From positions 2,681,501-2,745,500 of the forward strand of contig NZ_CP068023.1 of the NCBI RefSeq assembly GCF_016695175.1: 64,000 bases of DNA. Direction: 5' to 3'. Source of the stretch: Pseudoalteromonas sp. GCY (GTDB taxonomy: Bacteria; Pseudomonadota; Gammaproteobacteria; Enterobacterales; Alteromonadaceae). Positions 8,527 to 17,215 of the stretch are shown here, in pieces; within the stretch, counting starts at the first letter, position 1; each line of letters starts with the position of its first letter. The position numbers and the translations under genes were made by a program. The notes under the pieces were generated by a model that saw only the letters and a program-made list of their open reading frames with translations, was not told where the DNA came from and made no database searches.

Positions 8527-8575
8527 AAAAAGCTTGGCTAACTGGGTGATGTTTAAACAGTTTGCCAAGCTTTTG
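8527..8575 (-). terminator. Intrinsic terminator after the DUF3014 gene
   Basis: Long inverted repeat: AAAAGCTTGGC at 8528-8538 pairs with GCCAAGCTTTT at 8564-8574, extended inwards by AACTG/CAGTT. On the minus strand it ends in TTTTT. It lies between the DUF3014 stop codon and the ffs promoter and insulates ffs. Confidence 0.8.
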
Positions 8576-8597
8576 TGGATTTTATGAGGCTGTACGC

Positions 8598-9476
8598 TTA
8601 TTTGTTCAACGCAATTTTGATTTCTTCTAGACGCTTTTTCACTTTCTTCATGTTTTCAGGGCCCATTCTTAAAAACTGTTTTTGCGCCGGAGAAAGTTGC
8701 TCCCATTCTGCATAAGCATATTTATAGGTAACTGAGTCTTTTACCAAAGGTAATGCGGTATCTGGAATGGGTGTTGCCAACAACTCGTCGATTGCATCAG
8801 TTAACGTGCCGTTGAATGCATCTCCTTCGTAGCCTATTTCTTCGTATGCTTCTTCAAATAATGGTTTGTATTGGTCATATAATCTAACCACTTGTGCGGT
8901 ACTCATGGTGTCGAACATAGCGACATAAGGTGTGTAACGCTCGTAGCTGTTAGGATCGGTAATAATAATGTCGTCATCAATTACGCTAAAGCCATCTTGC
9001 GGCTTCACCACTGGTGCGTGATTTTCTGCCACTTTACCCTTTGCTAGGTTATCTACATAAACCACCGTGCGGCGGATCACGTCATCGTCTGCCAGCAATT
9101 TTACCGCTTGATTAGAGAGATAATTCGATACTGCTTCTTTAATTTCTGTATCACTTTGTGAAAGCGGCGGTAGTGTTACTTCAGGTTCAACCGGTTCTAC
9201 TTGCTCTGGCTCGATTTGCTCTCGTTGCGGTGGCAGGGTTACTTCAGGCTCTACCACTTGTTCTGGTGGTGTTTCTCTGGCGGTATTGACCAGTGGCGTT
9301 TCGGTTTGTTCAGGCACAACAATATCTTGCTTTACCTTTTGGCTTTCCGTCGATGGAGTGTCTTTTTTTGCTAGCACAAACACAGCCACAATAATCAACG
9401 CTAGTACAACTACTGCGGCAAATAACAACTGGCTGTTAGAAGGTCTTTTATTACCTTCTTGATGATTTTCTGACAT
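8598..9476 (-). CDS. DUF3014 family membrane-anchored protein
   Basis: A 292-residue protein. It has a short polar N-terminus, one membrane helix at about residues 18-37 (LLFAAVVVLALIIVAVFVL), a Pro/Glu-rich linker (about 40-105) carrying EVTLPP repeated three times, and a conserved globular domain (about 110-292) that I recognise as DUF3014. The topology suggests the domain lies in the periplasm. Its function is unknown. The start has a good ribosome site (GAGGGAG). It is a single gene with its own terminator; the upstream 540 bp carry no other gene. Confidence 0.75.
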   Translation of the reverse strand: MSENHQEGNKRPSNSQLLFAAVVVLALIIVAVFVLAKKDTPSTESQKVKQDIVVPEQTETPLVNTARETPPEQVVEPEVTLPPQREQIEPEQVEPVEPEVTLPPLSQSDTEIKEAVSNYLSNQAVKLLADDDVIRRTVVYVDNLAKGKVAENHAPVVKPQDGFSVIDDDIIITDPNSYERYTPYVAMFDTMSTAQVVRLYDQYKPLFEEAYEEIGYEGDAFNGTLTDAIDELLATPIPDTALPLVKDSVTYKYAYAEWEQLSPAQKQFLRMGPENMKKVKKRLEEIKIALNK

Positions 9477-10016
9477 GGGGACTCCCTCTTCGTCATTGTT
9501 GATACGCGTTAATGTAAAGCTATCACCAAATACTTGACTAATAACTTAATGCGCGCTGAAACCCTAAAAAAATGCGTTGTGGTGCAAACTCTGGCTACAC
9601 CTTGTTCAAACATTTGATCTTAATAAAAATACTTGAGCACCGAACTTAAGTTCAGTACATTGAAGTTAAGTTAAATTGCCACTTTATTAAATACAAAATC
9701 GCGCCAATTAGCGACTAAATTAAACCGCTAGTTTGTTAAAATTTGTTTGTGCCACCATAGCGCTTTAGTGCTTAAATTTCAAAATAATAGCCTAATATGT
9801 CGCGCGGGTATGTGCACTCAGACAACTTGGGTTTTAGCTAGGTTCAACTAGAATAAATGATACAACCTACAAACGGCTTAAGTTACTACTAAAAATAACG
9901 CATTTACTGGAGTTATCAACTCTTTGCACCTAAAGCATTGCAACACCAATAAAGATAAATAACGCATAAAAAGACCAAATTTAAATTAAGCAAATTTAAC
10001 AGCAGGATGGCCTCTT
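9477..10016. other. 540-bp divergent intergenic region
   Basis: No credible coding sequence or RNA gene is seen. The stretch is AT-rich and lies between two divergent genes, so both promoters should be here, though no hexamer pair is convincing. The clearest structure is the perfect 12-base palindrome GAACTTAAGTTC at 9642-9653, followed by a half-copy (GAAGTTAAGTT). Confidence 0.6.
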
Positions 10017-11156
10017 TTGAGAAAGCATAGAACGAGTGATAAAAAAATTGCCTTACTACTGACTGGAGGTGGTGCAAGGGCCGCTTATCAAGTTGGGGTA
10101 TTAAAGGCGCTTGCGCAGAGTATGCCTCGTACTTCTCCCCTCCCTTTTGAAATCATTACTGGTACCTCTGCCGGGGCAATTAACTCGGCGGGGATTGCCT
10201 GTTACGCATCTTGCTTTCACCTAGCGGTGAAAAAAGTGGAATATATTTGGAAGAACTTTAGCACCGACATGGTGTACAAAAGCTCGTTTACTGGTGCATA
10301 CGGCCATTTATTTGCCAATATGATGCGTAGCTTTCAAGCGCAGTACCTTAATCAGCCACCAGCCAGCTTGTTAAATAACTCGCCGCTTAGAAAGCTGCTA
10401 GCCAATGTGCTTGATTTAAATCGCATCGATCACAATCTGCACCATCATTATCTTGATGCCATCGCAATTACGGTTTCGAGCTATTCTACAGGTAAGTCTG
10501 TGGCGTTTTATCAGGCGAACAATGCCACTCCTTGGCAGCGCTCAAAGCGCGAAGGCGTTCCGGGCACGATTTCGCTCGACTTACTTATGGCAAGTTCGGC
10601 TATACCAATGGTGTTTCCAAGCGTGCGCGTTAAGCATCACTATTATGGTGATGGCTCCATCCACCAGCTCTCCCCGCTTAGCCCTGCCATTCATTTAGGT
10701 GCGGATAAAATCTTTGTGATTGGTGTTGAGCAGCCTAAACTACCACAGCCGCTCGGTTATGAGCCGCATTTTCCGGGAATGTCTGTGGTCGCCGGTCACC
10801 TGCTAGACAGTGTGTTTAGCGATACCTTAAATTCAGACATCGAACGGCTCGATCGCGTCAACCGTACGGTAAGTTTGTTACCGGCCAGAGAAAAACACAA
10901 AGAGCTCAGACGAATAGACCATATGATCATCAACCCAACGGTTAACTTTAATGAAATTGCAGATCATTATTACGAAGATATGCCATTGGCAATAAAGCTA
11001 TTGCTCAGAACCATGGGGGTTAAAAAACACTCACCGTCGAGTTTAACGAGCTATTTGTTGTTTGAACGTACTTATACACAAAAACTCATTGAGCTTGGAT
11101 TTGAAGACGGCATGAACCGCTTGGACGAAATCAGAGCGTTTTTGGAACTCAAGTAA
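10017..11156 (+). CDS. Patatin-like phospholipase
   Basis: A 379-residue serine hydrolase of the patatin family. The oxyanion-hole loop is LTGGGARAAYQVGVL (about residues 15-29). The nucleophile elbow is GTSAGAIN. The catalytic Asp lies in YGDGSIHQ, DGS replacing the more common DGG. Such enzymes cleave acyl groups from phospholipids; the substrate here is unknown. No signal peptide is evident. The start appears to be TTG at 10017, with AGCAGGATGG as ribosome site; a nearby ATG at 10007 is in another frame and stops at once. The next gene begins 30 bp downstream, so the three plus-strand genes here probably form an operon. Confidence 0.85.
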   Translation: MRKHRTSDKKIALLLTGGGARAAYQVGVLKALAQSMPRTSPLPFEIITGTSAGAINSAGIACYASCFHLAVKKVEYIWKNFSTDMVYKSSFTGAYGHLFANMMRSFQAQYLNQPPASLLNNSPLRKLLANVLDLNRIDHNLHHHYLDAIAITVSSYSTGKSVAFYQANNATPWQRSKREGVPGTISLDLLMASSAIPMVFPSVRVKHHYYGDGSIHQLSPLSPAIHLGADKIFVIGVEQPKLPQPLGYEPHFPGMSVVAGHLLDSVFSDTLNSDIERLDRVNRTVSLLPAREKHKELRRIDHMIINPTVNFNEIADHYYEDMPLAIKLLLRTMGVKKHSPSSLTSYLLFERTYTQKLIELGFEDGMNRLDEIRAFLELK

Positions 11157-11186
11157 GATTTACAATAATAAAAATAGGTAGTAAAG

Positions 11187-12080
11187 ATGTATAAACCTAC
11201 TATAAGTGCACTTATGCTTATCGCACTTGGGTCAATTTCATTTAGCGCACAAAGCCAAACGTTCGACGTTGTTCAAACCATCCAAAATAACACCGCTGAG
11301 TTTAGCGGCTTAGATAATCCAAGGCAGCTGCGTTTTAATCACCAAGGTACGCAGGCCGTTGCAGTAAGTGGCGACGATAACGCAGTGGTTACATTTACGC
11401 TTAATGCAAATAAGCACCTAGTCCAAGATCAACTCTTTCAATCGAGCGACGCGCATCCACTTTTACTTACTGGCGCATCCGATGCGGTATTCGTCAATAA
11501 CAATCTCATTCTTAACACTAGCTTTTACGATGGTGCATTGGATGTGTTAGTAAATAAAGAGGCTAACGCGCTTATCGTCGCAGGTTATGAAGGCGATGTC
11601 ATTACGCTGTGGCAACAGGCACAAGGTACTTATACTGTTAAGCAGCGCATCGTTAAAGATGACACTAACCTGCTCGCACTCAGTAAACCACAAGCCTTGG
11701 TTGCAAGCTCAGATTTCACTGTTTTTTATGTTGCAGCGGCGGGCAGTAACAGCATTTTAGCCTTTGAACGTCAACAAAACGGCCAATATCATTTGCTCCA
11801 GACCATTGATGCAAACCAAGTTGGCAAGCCACTTAACGGTGTCTCCACCTTATTACTTGCTCCTGATGGCAAAAGGTTGTTCGCAGCCTCAGAGAGTAGC
11901 TCTGGTATTGCAGAGTTTAGCGTTACCGCAACAGGCAAGCTCACACATATCGCAACTTTTGATGATTTGACCAATCCCTTAGCCAATATATCGGCCTTGG
12001 CTTTTGTAACTGACCCAAATCATTTAGCCGTATCTCTTGCAAAACAAGATTCCATCAAAATACTCAAAATAAGGAAGTAG
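11187..12080 (+). CDS. Secreted beta-propeller protein (lactonase/YncE-like)
   Basis: 297 residues with a signal peptide (about residues 1-23, ending SAQSQ). The mature part has repeated blade-like segments of the type 'DGKRLFAASESSSGIAEFSV', typical of YncE or 6-phosphogluconolactonase-like propellers. No catalytic residues can be named, so enzymatic activity should not be assumed. It is second in a tight three-gene set, only 6 bp before the acetyltransferase gene. Confidence 0.7.
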   Translation: MYKPTISALMLIALGSISFSAQSQTFDVVQTIQNNTAEFSGLDNPRQLRFNHQGTQAVAVSGDDNAVVTFTLNANKHLVQDQLFQSSDAHPLLLTGASDAVFVNNNLILNTSFYDGALDVLVNKEANALIVAGYEGDVITLWQQAQGTYTVKQRIVKDDTNLLALSKPQALVASSDFTVFYVAAAGSNSILAFERQQNGQYHLLQTIDANQVGKPLNGVSTLLLAPDGKRLFAASESSSGIAEFSVTATGKLTHIATFDDLTNPLANISALAFVTDPNHLAVSLAKQDSIKILKIRK

Positions 12081-12086
12081 TAACGC

Positions 12087-12668
12087 ATGTGGCCAACTGA
12101 TAAACCACTGATCGGACACCATGTCACCCTTGAACCATTATCAACAACACATATTAATGCGCTGCAACAGGCAGTAAAAGATGGTGAAGCTTGGAAGCTT
12201 TGGTATGCCAATGTACCCACTCCAGACGATATGGAGTGCTATGTTAACACTGCGATAAGCCAAGCATCTGAAGGCAACATTGCCTATGCGGTAAGGCTAA
12301 ATAGCAGCAACGAAATCGTGGGAACTACCCGCTATTACAATGCAGATATAGCCAATCGCCGTGCCATGCTAGGCTATACTTGGTACAGCGATAAAGTGCG
12401 TCGAACAGCGGTTAACACGGAGTGTAAGTTTTTGCTGTTGCAGCAACTTTTTGAAGATTTTGACGCCATTGCCGTAGAGTTTAGAACCCATTTTTTTAAT
12501 CATGCCTCTCGCAATGCCATTGAGCGACTTGGCGCCAAGCTCGATGGTATCTTGCGCAGCCACCAGATCGGTAGAAACGGCGAACTAAGAGACACCGTTG
12601 TGTATTCGATTATCGCCTCAGAATGGTCCACCGTTAAGCAGCATTTATTGAGCAAGCTCGACAGGTAG
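12087..12668 (+). CDS. GNAT family acetyltransferase (RimJ/RimL-like)
   Basis: 193 residues with the layout of RimJ/RimL-type N-acetyltransferases: LEPLSTTHINAL at the N-terminus, IVGTTRYYNADIANRRAMLGYTWYS in the middle strands, then a helix and FFNHASRNAIERLGAKLDGILR, where the conserved asparagine helps bind the substrate side. It should transfer acetyl from acetyl-CoA to an amine; the acceptor is unknown. It is the last gene of the patatin-propeller-GNAT set. A REP half-site and an insertion sequence follow directly. Confidence 0.8.
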   Translation: MWPTDKPLIGHHVTLEPLSTTHINALQQAVKDGEAWKLWYANVPTPDDMECYVNTAISQASEGNIAYAVRLNSSNEIVGTTRYYNADIANRRAMLGYTWYSDKVRRTAVNTECKFLLLQQLFEDFDAIAVEFRTHFFNHASRNAIERLGAKLDGILRSHQIGRNGELRDTVVYSIIASEWSTVKQHLLSKLDR

Positions 12669-12685
12669 GTAGTAAAAGCATAAAA

Positions 12686-12706
12686 GATCGCAGGGTAAAC
12701 CTGCTT
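12686..12706 (-). repeat. REP-like palindrome, half left by the IS insertion
   Basis: On the minus strand AAGCAGGTTTACCCTGC then GATC. GCAGG and CCTGC form a 5-bp stem around TTTAC. Rejoined to the GTAGGAG at the other IS junction (14104-14112) it gives a complete REP-like unit: GTAGGAG head, short hairpin, CGATC tail. Confidence 0.6.
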
Positions 12707-12707
12707 A

Positions 12708-12720
12708 TATGGACTCCTCC
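12708..12720 (+). repeat. IS1111-type subterminal inverted repeat, transposase 3' side
   Basis: TATGGACTCCTCC, a perfect inverted match to 14090-14102. Short subterminal repeats of about 12 bp are characteristic of IS1111-group elements. Confidence 0.85.
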
Positions 12721-12992
12721 AATTGTACAAGCCATTTTTAGCATTATTAGTGTGATTGCGTGCTTATATCCGGGCTCTTGATGAGGTGCTACCTCGGCCT
12801 CTTTGATGTATTCGCGCCCTTGTGCCTTATCTCCTACGCGGTATTTGTATACACCTGCGGTTTAACAGGCTCTCAAGGGTGGGTCTCACCGCTTAATGCT
12901 CTATCTTGGCTTGTTCAATACTGGGGGTAATCTCAGTATACTTTTTGCTTTCTTTTTCTGTTTATCTTGATTTTTTCTTCTGTTACTCAGTG
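12721..12992 (-). ncRNA. Putative bridge RNA region of the IS1111-group element
   Basis: This is the 272-bp non-coding stretch between the transposase stop codon and the 3'-side inverted repeat. IS1111-group elements are known to encode their bridge RNA at this end. Small hairpins are visible, such as GAGGT-AGC-ACCTC and CCTG...CAGG. Positions 12826-12837 (CTTATCTCCTAC) equal the 12 bases across the reconstructed empty target site, which suggests a target-binding loop. RNA ends cannot be set from sequence alone. Confidence 0.5.
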
Positions 12993-14024
12993 CTATGCCG
13001 CTAAGATTTTTGGCTCGTATGTTGAACCGTTTTTAAGTAAGGCATAGGCAGTTCTAACCGTTTTGTTGGCCAATGCAATGGCAACACATTTCACGCTTTT
13101 CTTGGCGAGTAGGTTTTTTATCCAGCGTTCTTTCTCTGTGGTCGCTTCTTTATGTTTTAGCCTGCTGACTACCGTTCTTGCACCGAGAAACAGGTTTTTC
13201 CTTAATGTATTGCCTCGTCTTTTGGGGATATGCCCTATCTTGGCTTTTCCGCCTGATGAGTGCTGGGTCGGTGTAACACCTGCACATGCTGCAGCCCCTC
13301 TGGCATCACTAAATTGTGAAGTATTGCCTAAAAAGGATAGCAGCTCTATCGCGGTAATTGGGCCAACGCCTTCTAATGCCATTAAACGCTGGCAACTGTC
13401 ATTTTGCTTGGTTATCGCTTCAACTTGTTTATGTAGCTGTGCTTTAGCGTTGCTTTGTGTTTTATATAGGTCATAACTCACCGCGAGTGCTTGTTTTAAT
13501 GCGATAGGGAGCGCATTTTCAGCATCTTCTAAAATATCTGGAACCGCTTGTGTTAACGCTGCATCGCCTTGATTAATGACAACACCAAACTCTAATAGCA
13601 ATCCACGTATTTGATTTGAAAGCTGGGTCTTTTGTTTATCTACTAAGGTTCTCGCTTGGCTCAGTGACTGCAACGTTTGCTCTTCAACTGTCATGATTTT
13701 ACAGGGCTTCACGTTGTATGCTTGGCTTGCACTGGCAATGGCGAGGACATCGTTTGCATCGGTTTTTTGGCCTTGCCTAAACGCTTTTACGAACTTAGGG
13801 GGAAGCAACATGACGTCGTGCCCCAGTGACAGTGCTTTGCGAGCAATATGCTGGGCGCTACCACAAGCTTCCATCACGACCTTTGAACCCTCGGTTTTTG
13901 CTAGCAACTCAAGCATAGGTTCGCGTTTCATTGGCTTATTAAACTTGAGTTTATTGCCTTTCAGCTGTGCCACCTGGAAAATGTTTTTTGCCAAGTCGAT
14001 AGCAATTAAATTAGACTGTGTCAT
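12993..14024 (-). CDS. IS110 family transposase (IS1111 group)
   Basis: 343 residues, normal for the group. The N-terminal RuvC-like DEDD domain shows IAIDLAKNIFQVA (first Asp), VVMEACGSAQH (Glu) and KTDANDVLAIA (the two last Asp). The C-terminal Transposase_20 domain contains GVGPITAIELLSFLG and TPTQHSSGGKAKIGHIPKRR, including the conserved serine region. The enzyme recombines DNA through a bridge RNA. The ATG at 14024 is preceded by AAGGAG at ideal spacing, so the longer frame reaching 14105 is rejected. It appears intact. Confidence 0.92.
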   Translation of the reverse strand: MTQSNLIAIDLAKNIFQVAQLKGNKLKFNKPMKREPMLELLAKTEGSKVVMEACGSAQHIARKALSLGHDVMLLPPKFVKAFRQGQKTDANDVLAIASASQAYNVKPCKIMTVEEQTLQSLSQARTLVDKQKTQLSNQIRGLLLEFGVVINQGDAALTQAVPDILEDAENALPIALKQALAVSYDLYKTQSNAKAQLHKQVEAITKQNDSCQRLMALEGVGPITAIELLSFLGNTSQFSDARGAAACAGVTPTQHSSGGKAKIGHIPKRRGNTLRKNLFLGARTVVSRLKHKEATTEKERWIKNLLAKKSVKCVAIALANKTVRTAYALLKNGSTYEPKILAA

Positions 14025-14089
14025 GTATGGACTCCTTATTTGGTAAAAGTGTTTTGCAATATCTTTATACCGTACTCTCCCGATAAGGG

Positions 14090-14102
14090 GGAGGAGTCCA
14101 TA
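14090..14102 (-). repeat. IS1111-type subterminal inverted repeat, transposase 5' side
   Basis: GGAGGAGTCCATA, the inverted partner of 12708-12720. A third, partial copy in the orientation of the 12708 copy (TATGGACTCCT, 14026-14036) spans the transposase ribosome-binding site. Confidence 0.85.
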
Positions 14103-14120
14103 CATCTCCTACTCAGTGTC

Positions 14121-14145
14121 GTAGGAGGCGCTTTACGCGGCGATC
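14121..14145 (+). repeat. REP-like palindrome, intact unit
   Basis: GTAGGAGGCGCTTTACGCGG then CGATC: a GTAGGAG head, a GCG/CGC hairpin and a CGATC tail, the pattern of REP units in several gammaproteobacteria. It faces the interrupted unit head to head (CTCCTAC, 8 bases, GTAGGAG), forming a two-unit cluster between convergent genes. Confidence 0.6.
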
Positions 14146-14176
14146 TGTTAAAAAAGCATAAATTTAAGAAACGTTA

Positions 14177-16147
14177 TTACGGTAGGCCATCGAGTAAAAA
14201 CTGCTCCGCACGTTCAACGCGACGGGGTTTCCCCTTTAACAGCAAAACATCATTAACGCGTAAAACGGTTTGCTCATCTGGTTGAGCAATCTCTTCGCCG
14301 TCGCGTCTTAGCGCAGTAATATCAACGCGCTTAACGTTGAGCTCAAGCTCTGCAATTGACTTGTTTACGGCAAATGCATGGTCAGGCAAAGCGATGGCAT
14401 GCAAATATTCTAACCGCTCACCTTTCACTTCATGCAGATCACTGCTATCTCCAGCAAAAAAACCATGTAAATACGGATAACGATTTTCTCGCTCTTTACT
14501 GACGCGACGAAAAATCCTGCGCATTGGCACGCCAGACATGTACAGCACATGAGAAACCAGCATCAAACTTGCTTCTAAAGTTTCTGGCACAACTTCTGCG
14601 ACGCCCATGGCTTTTAATTGCTCCATGTAGCTGTCATCTTTCATTCGTACCAAGATCTTCACTTCGTGGGTGCGCCGACGAATGGCGTCTACAACCACTT
14701 GCGTCTGTTCAAAGTCATCAAAGGTAATAATAACCAAGCGCGCTTTATCAATATTTGCTGACTTTAATAGCGTTTTTTGTGCCGCATGTCCAAATAACAC
14801 GGGCTCACCCGCAATTTGTGCGTCTTGTACAATTTGCGGGTTACGCTCTACCGCAATATAAGGAATAGCCTCTGGACGTAAAAATCGTGCGATAGTTTGA
14901 CCAACACGCGCGTAGCCAAAAATTACAACATGATTTTTTAAATCAGCCGCGTTATAACCACTTGGTGCTTCGGGTTGCCAGTCTTTTTCTATCCCTAATA
15001 TATTAAGAATATGCGCGGTTTTACTTATAAGATAAGGCGTTAACGCCATAGAAAACACGCCAAGCGTAATCAAGAAAGACACTTCATTCTTGTCTAGTAA
15101 CTGATGTTTACTGGCAAGAGCAACTAATACAAAGCCGAACTCCCCCATTTGCCAGATCAAAATACCAGCACCCCATGCGTCTTTTTTACGCTCTCCCATT
15201 AACTGCGCAACGCCAACGATGATCAACACTTTGATCACAAGTACAGCAGCAAGTGCTGCGACAATATAAATAAACTGGTCGAGTACATAAGGAATATCTA
15301 GTTGCATACCCACTGTGACAAAAAAGAGTCCCATCAGAATATCTCTAAATGGTCTAATTTCTGCCTCAAGCTGATGCCGATATTGGCTTTCCCCTAACAT
15401 CATGCCCGCTAAAAATGCGCCAAGTGCCATTGAAAGCCCGAATGCATAAGTGAGCGAACCCGCGCACAGGGCAACAACCAAGGTAGATAAAACAAAGAGC
15501 TCGTCTGTTCTTACTAACGCGATTTCGTTAAATATTCTAGGTAGTAACCACTTACCTATTGCCCATAAAACCAGACACACAACCGCACCCTTGGCAAACG
15601 CAAAAAGTAACGCTGATGCCAGCTCTGAATTACTCGCAGAGGAAATAAGCGGAAATGCGATTAGCAGCGGCACAACAGCAATATCTTGAAATAACAACAT
15701 GCCGATACCGAGTTGACCATGACGTGTGTTGAGCATTCCCAGCTCTTTTAACAGCTTAACCACAACCGCCGTAGAAGAAAGTGCGATGAGACTCGCAATC
15801 ACAAATGCGCCCACCCACTCATATTGCATAAAACGCAACACTAACATACCAATGATCGTGGTCACAATGACCTGCAAACTCCCTAAGCCGAATACTACGT
15901 TTCGCATTGCCATTAATTTTGGCACGGAAAATTCAAGCCCTAAACTGAACAGTAAGAACACGATCCCAAGCTCGGCCATAAAGTGAATTTCTTGGCTGTC
16001 ACTCATCCATCCAATGCCGTGACTGCCCGCAATGACCCCAGTGAGCAAATAAGCCAGAATAGGCGGCAAGCCAATCCGCTTAAAGGACCAGACTAAAATC
16101 ACAGCACATAACAGCAAGGCAAAAACCTGCGCGAAGATACTTTGCAA
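14177..16147 (-). CDS. CPA2 family cation:proton antiporter with TrkA domains (KefB/KefC-like)
   Basis: A 656-residue inner-membrane protein. Residues about 1-385 form 12 or so membrane helices of the Na+/H+ exchanger fold. A RCK/TrkA-N domain follows, with Rossmann motif VVIFGYARVGQTIARFLR (about residue 405), then a TrkA-C domain near the end (about 565-650). Members exchange K+ (sometimes Na+) for protons and are gated by ligand binding to the TrkA-N domain. The split into KefB, KefC or YbaL cannot be settled here. It is a single gene, divergent from the diguanylate cyclase. Confidence 0.88.
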   Translation of the reverse strand: MQSIFAQVFALLLCAVILVWSFKRIGLPPILAYLLTGVIAGSHGIGWMSDSQEIHFMAELGIVFLLFSLGLEFSVPKLMAMRNVVFGLGSLQVIVTTIIGMLVLRFMQYEWVGAFVIASLIALSSTAVVVKLLKELGMLNTRHGQLGIGMLLFQDIAVVPLLIAFPLISSASNSELASALLFAFAKGAVVCLVLWAIGKWLLPRIFNEIALVRTDELFVLSTLVVALCAGSLTYAFGLSMALGAFLAGMMLGESQYRHQLEAEIRPFRDILMGLFFVTVGMQLDIPYVLDQFIYIVAALAAVLVIKVLIIVGVAQLMGERKKDAWGAGILIWQMGEFGFVLVALASKHQLLDKNEVSFLITLGVFSMALTPYLISKTAHILNILGIEKDWQPEAPSGYNAADLKNHVVIFGYARVGQTIARFLRPEAIPYIAVERNPQIVQDAQIAGEPVLFGHAAQKTLLKSANIDKARLVIITFDDFEQTQVVVDAIRRRTHEVKILVRMKDDSYMEQLKAMGVAEVVPETLEASLMLVSHVLYMSGVPMRRIFRRVSKERENRYPYLHGFFAGDSSDLHEVKGERLEYLHAIALPDHAFAVNKSIAELELNVKRVDITALRRDGEEIAQPDEQTVLRVNDVLLLKGKPRRVERAEQFLLDGLP

Positions 16148-16299
16148 TCTGCCTCCTGAGCGAAAAGTTGACGGGGAATATAGGTGGATTTCTTTTTCTT
16201 TCTCTTAAATATAGCAAGCGTTTGTTTTTAAGCCAGTTTAAATTTTTGGCATAAAGTTCGCATATTAATCACGTATTGTTGTATTTAAGGGGAAGAAAT

Positions 16300-17196
16300 A
16301 TGGAAAATGTCCATATTTTGACACAGAGGTTGCCGACCAGAGGCGATTACTTGCCGTTCAATTCTGAACAGTATAGTACGCAAGGCGGTGAACACTACGC
16401 GCGATTAGTCGACAAACTTCAGACAACGCTCAACATTGATGAGCTGTTGACTATTTATGCGGAGCATGTGGCAAGAATTTCAAAAATTTCGGGACTCCAG
16501 TTCCACTGTAGCCTTGGCGTCTTTCAGATGAAGGACAGCAATAGCCAATTTCCGGCTAGTACGTTTGATCTTGAGCTCGAAAAAGAGCACTTAGGACAGC
16601 TGGTGTATTTCAGTGAGTTTCCATTTAGTGAAGCGATCAAGGCAAAATTGTCAAAATTACACGCCTGTTTAATTTACCCAATGCGTAATGCCTTGATGTA
16701 CAACCGTGTATTGCAATTAGCAACCAAGGACTCTCTAACGGGACTTTATAATCGCAGTCAATTTACTGACAATCTAGAAGAGAAACTCGAGCGTTGCCGT
16801 CGTCAACATCGTAATTTTAGCCTAATGCTTTTAGATTTAGACAATTTTAAGCAAGTGAATGATGTTCATGGTCATAAAGCCGGTGATGAAGTGTTGGTTG
16901 AGTTTTCACGTATTTTGCAAACCTCAACGCGCGCGACTGATTCGGTATTTAGATTCGGTGGTGATGAGTTCGCCATTTTAATTGACGACCCTGCGTTTAC
17001 TACCAACAAAGTGATCGCTGAAAGAATTATGGAAGCCGTAAGAAAGTCGAGCATGTTGGCTAAATATACGGTGACCACGAGCATCGGTTTTACGCTGGCA
17101 TCGAGCCATGATACTGCCGACAATATATTTGCTCGTTCGGATAGCGGCTTATACCGCGCCAAAGCAGCCGGACGAAACTGCGCTCGCGCAGTATAA
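16300..17196 (+). CDS. Diguanylate cyclase (GGDEF domain)
   Basis: 298 residues. The C-terminal GGDEF domain (about 140-298) has DSLTGLYNRSQF at its start, LDLDNFKQVND, and the intact active site RFGGDEFAIL, so it should make cyclic di-GMP. An RATD placed five residues before GGDEF fits the RxxD inhibitory site, suggesting feedback inhibition. The N-terminal 140 residues are soluble and GAF-like in appearance, with no membrane segment; what they sense is unknown. The ATG at 16300 follows AAGGGGAAG and is preferred over the TTG at 16276. Confidence 0.9.
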   Translation: MENVHILTQRLPTRGDYLPFNSEQYSTQGGEHYARLVDKLQTTLNIDELLTIYAEHVARISKISGLQFHCSLGVFQMKDSNSQFPASTFDLELEKEHLGQLVYFSEFPFSEAIKAKLSKLHACLIYPMRNALMYNRVLQLATKDSLTGLYNRSQFTDNLEEKLERCRRQHRNFSLMLLDLDNFKQVNDVHGHKAGDEVLVEFSRILQTSTRATDSVFRFGGDEFAILIDDPAFTTNKVIAERIMEAVRKSSMLAKYTVTTSIGFTLASSHDTADNIFARSDSGLYRAKAAGRNCARAV

Positions 17197-17215
17197 AAAG
17201 CCACTTCCCCTTTTG

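Larger units (their letters stand above)
12709..14105 (-). mobile_element. IS110-family insertion sequence, IS1111 group
   Basis: About 1.4 kb: one DEDD transposase, perfect 13-base subterminal inverted repeats, a short 5' non-coding end (about 80 bp) and a long 3' non-coding end (about 280 bp). Subterminal repeats and a long 3' end mark the IS1111 group. The element splits a REP-like sequence, with an AT dinucleotide at each junction (12707-12708 and 14104-14105) that could be the crossover core. No target duplication beyond this is visible. Confidence 0.8.

Noticed and set aside
8322..8528. 68-codon open frame over ffs
   Set aside because: It covers the 4.5S RNA gene and its promoter; the RNA explains the sequence.
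14025..14105. N-terminal extension of the IS transposase to 14105
   Set aside because: It would run through the inverted repeat, and ATG 14024 has an ideal AAGGAG.
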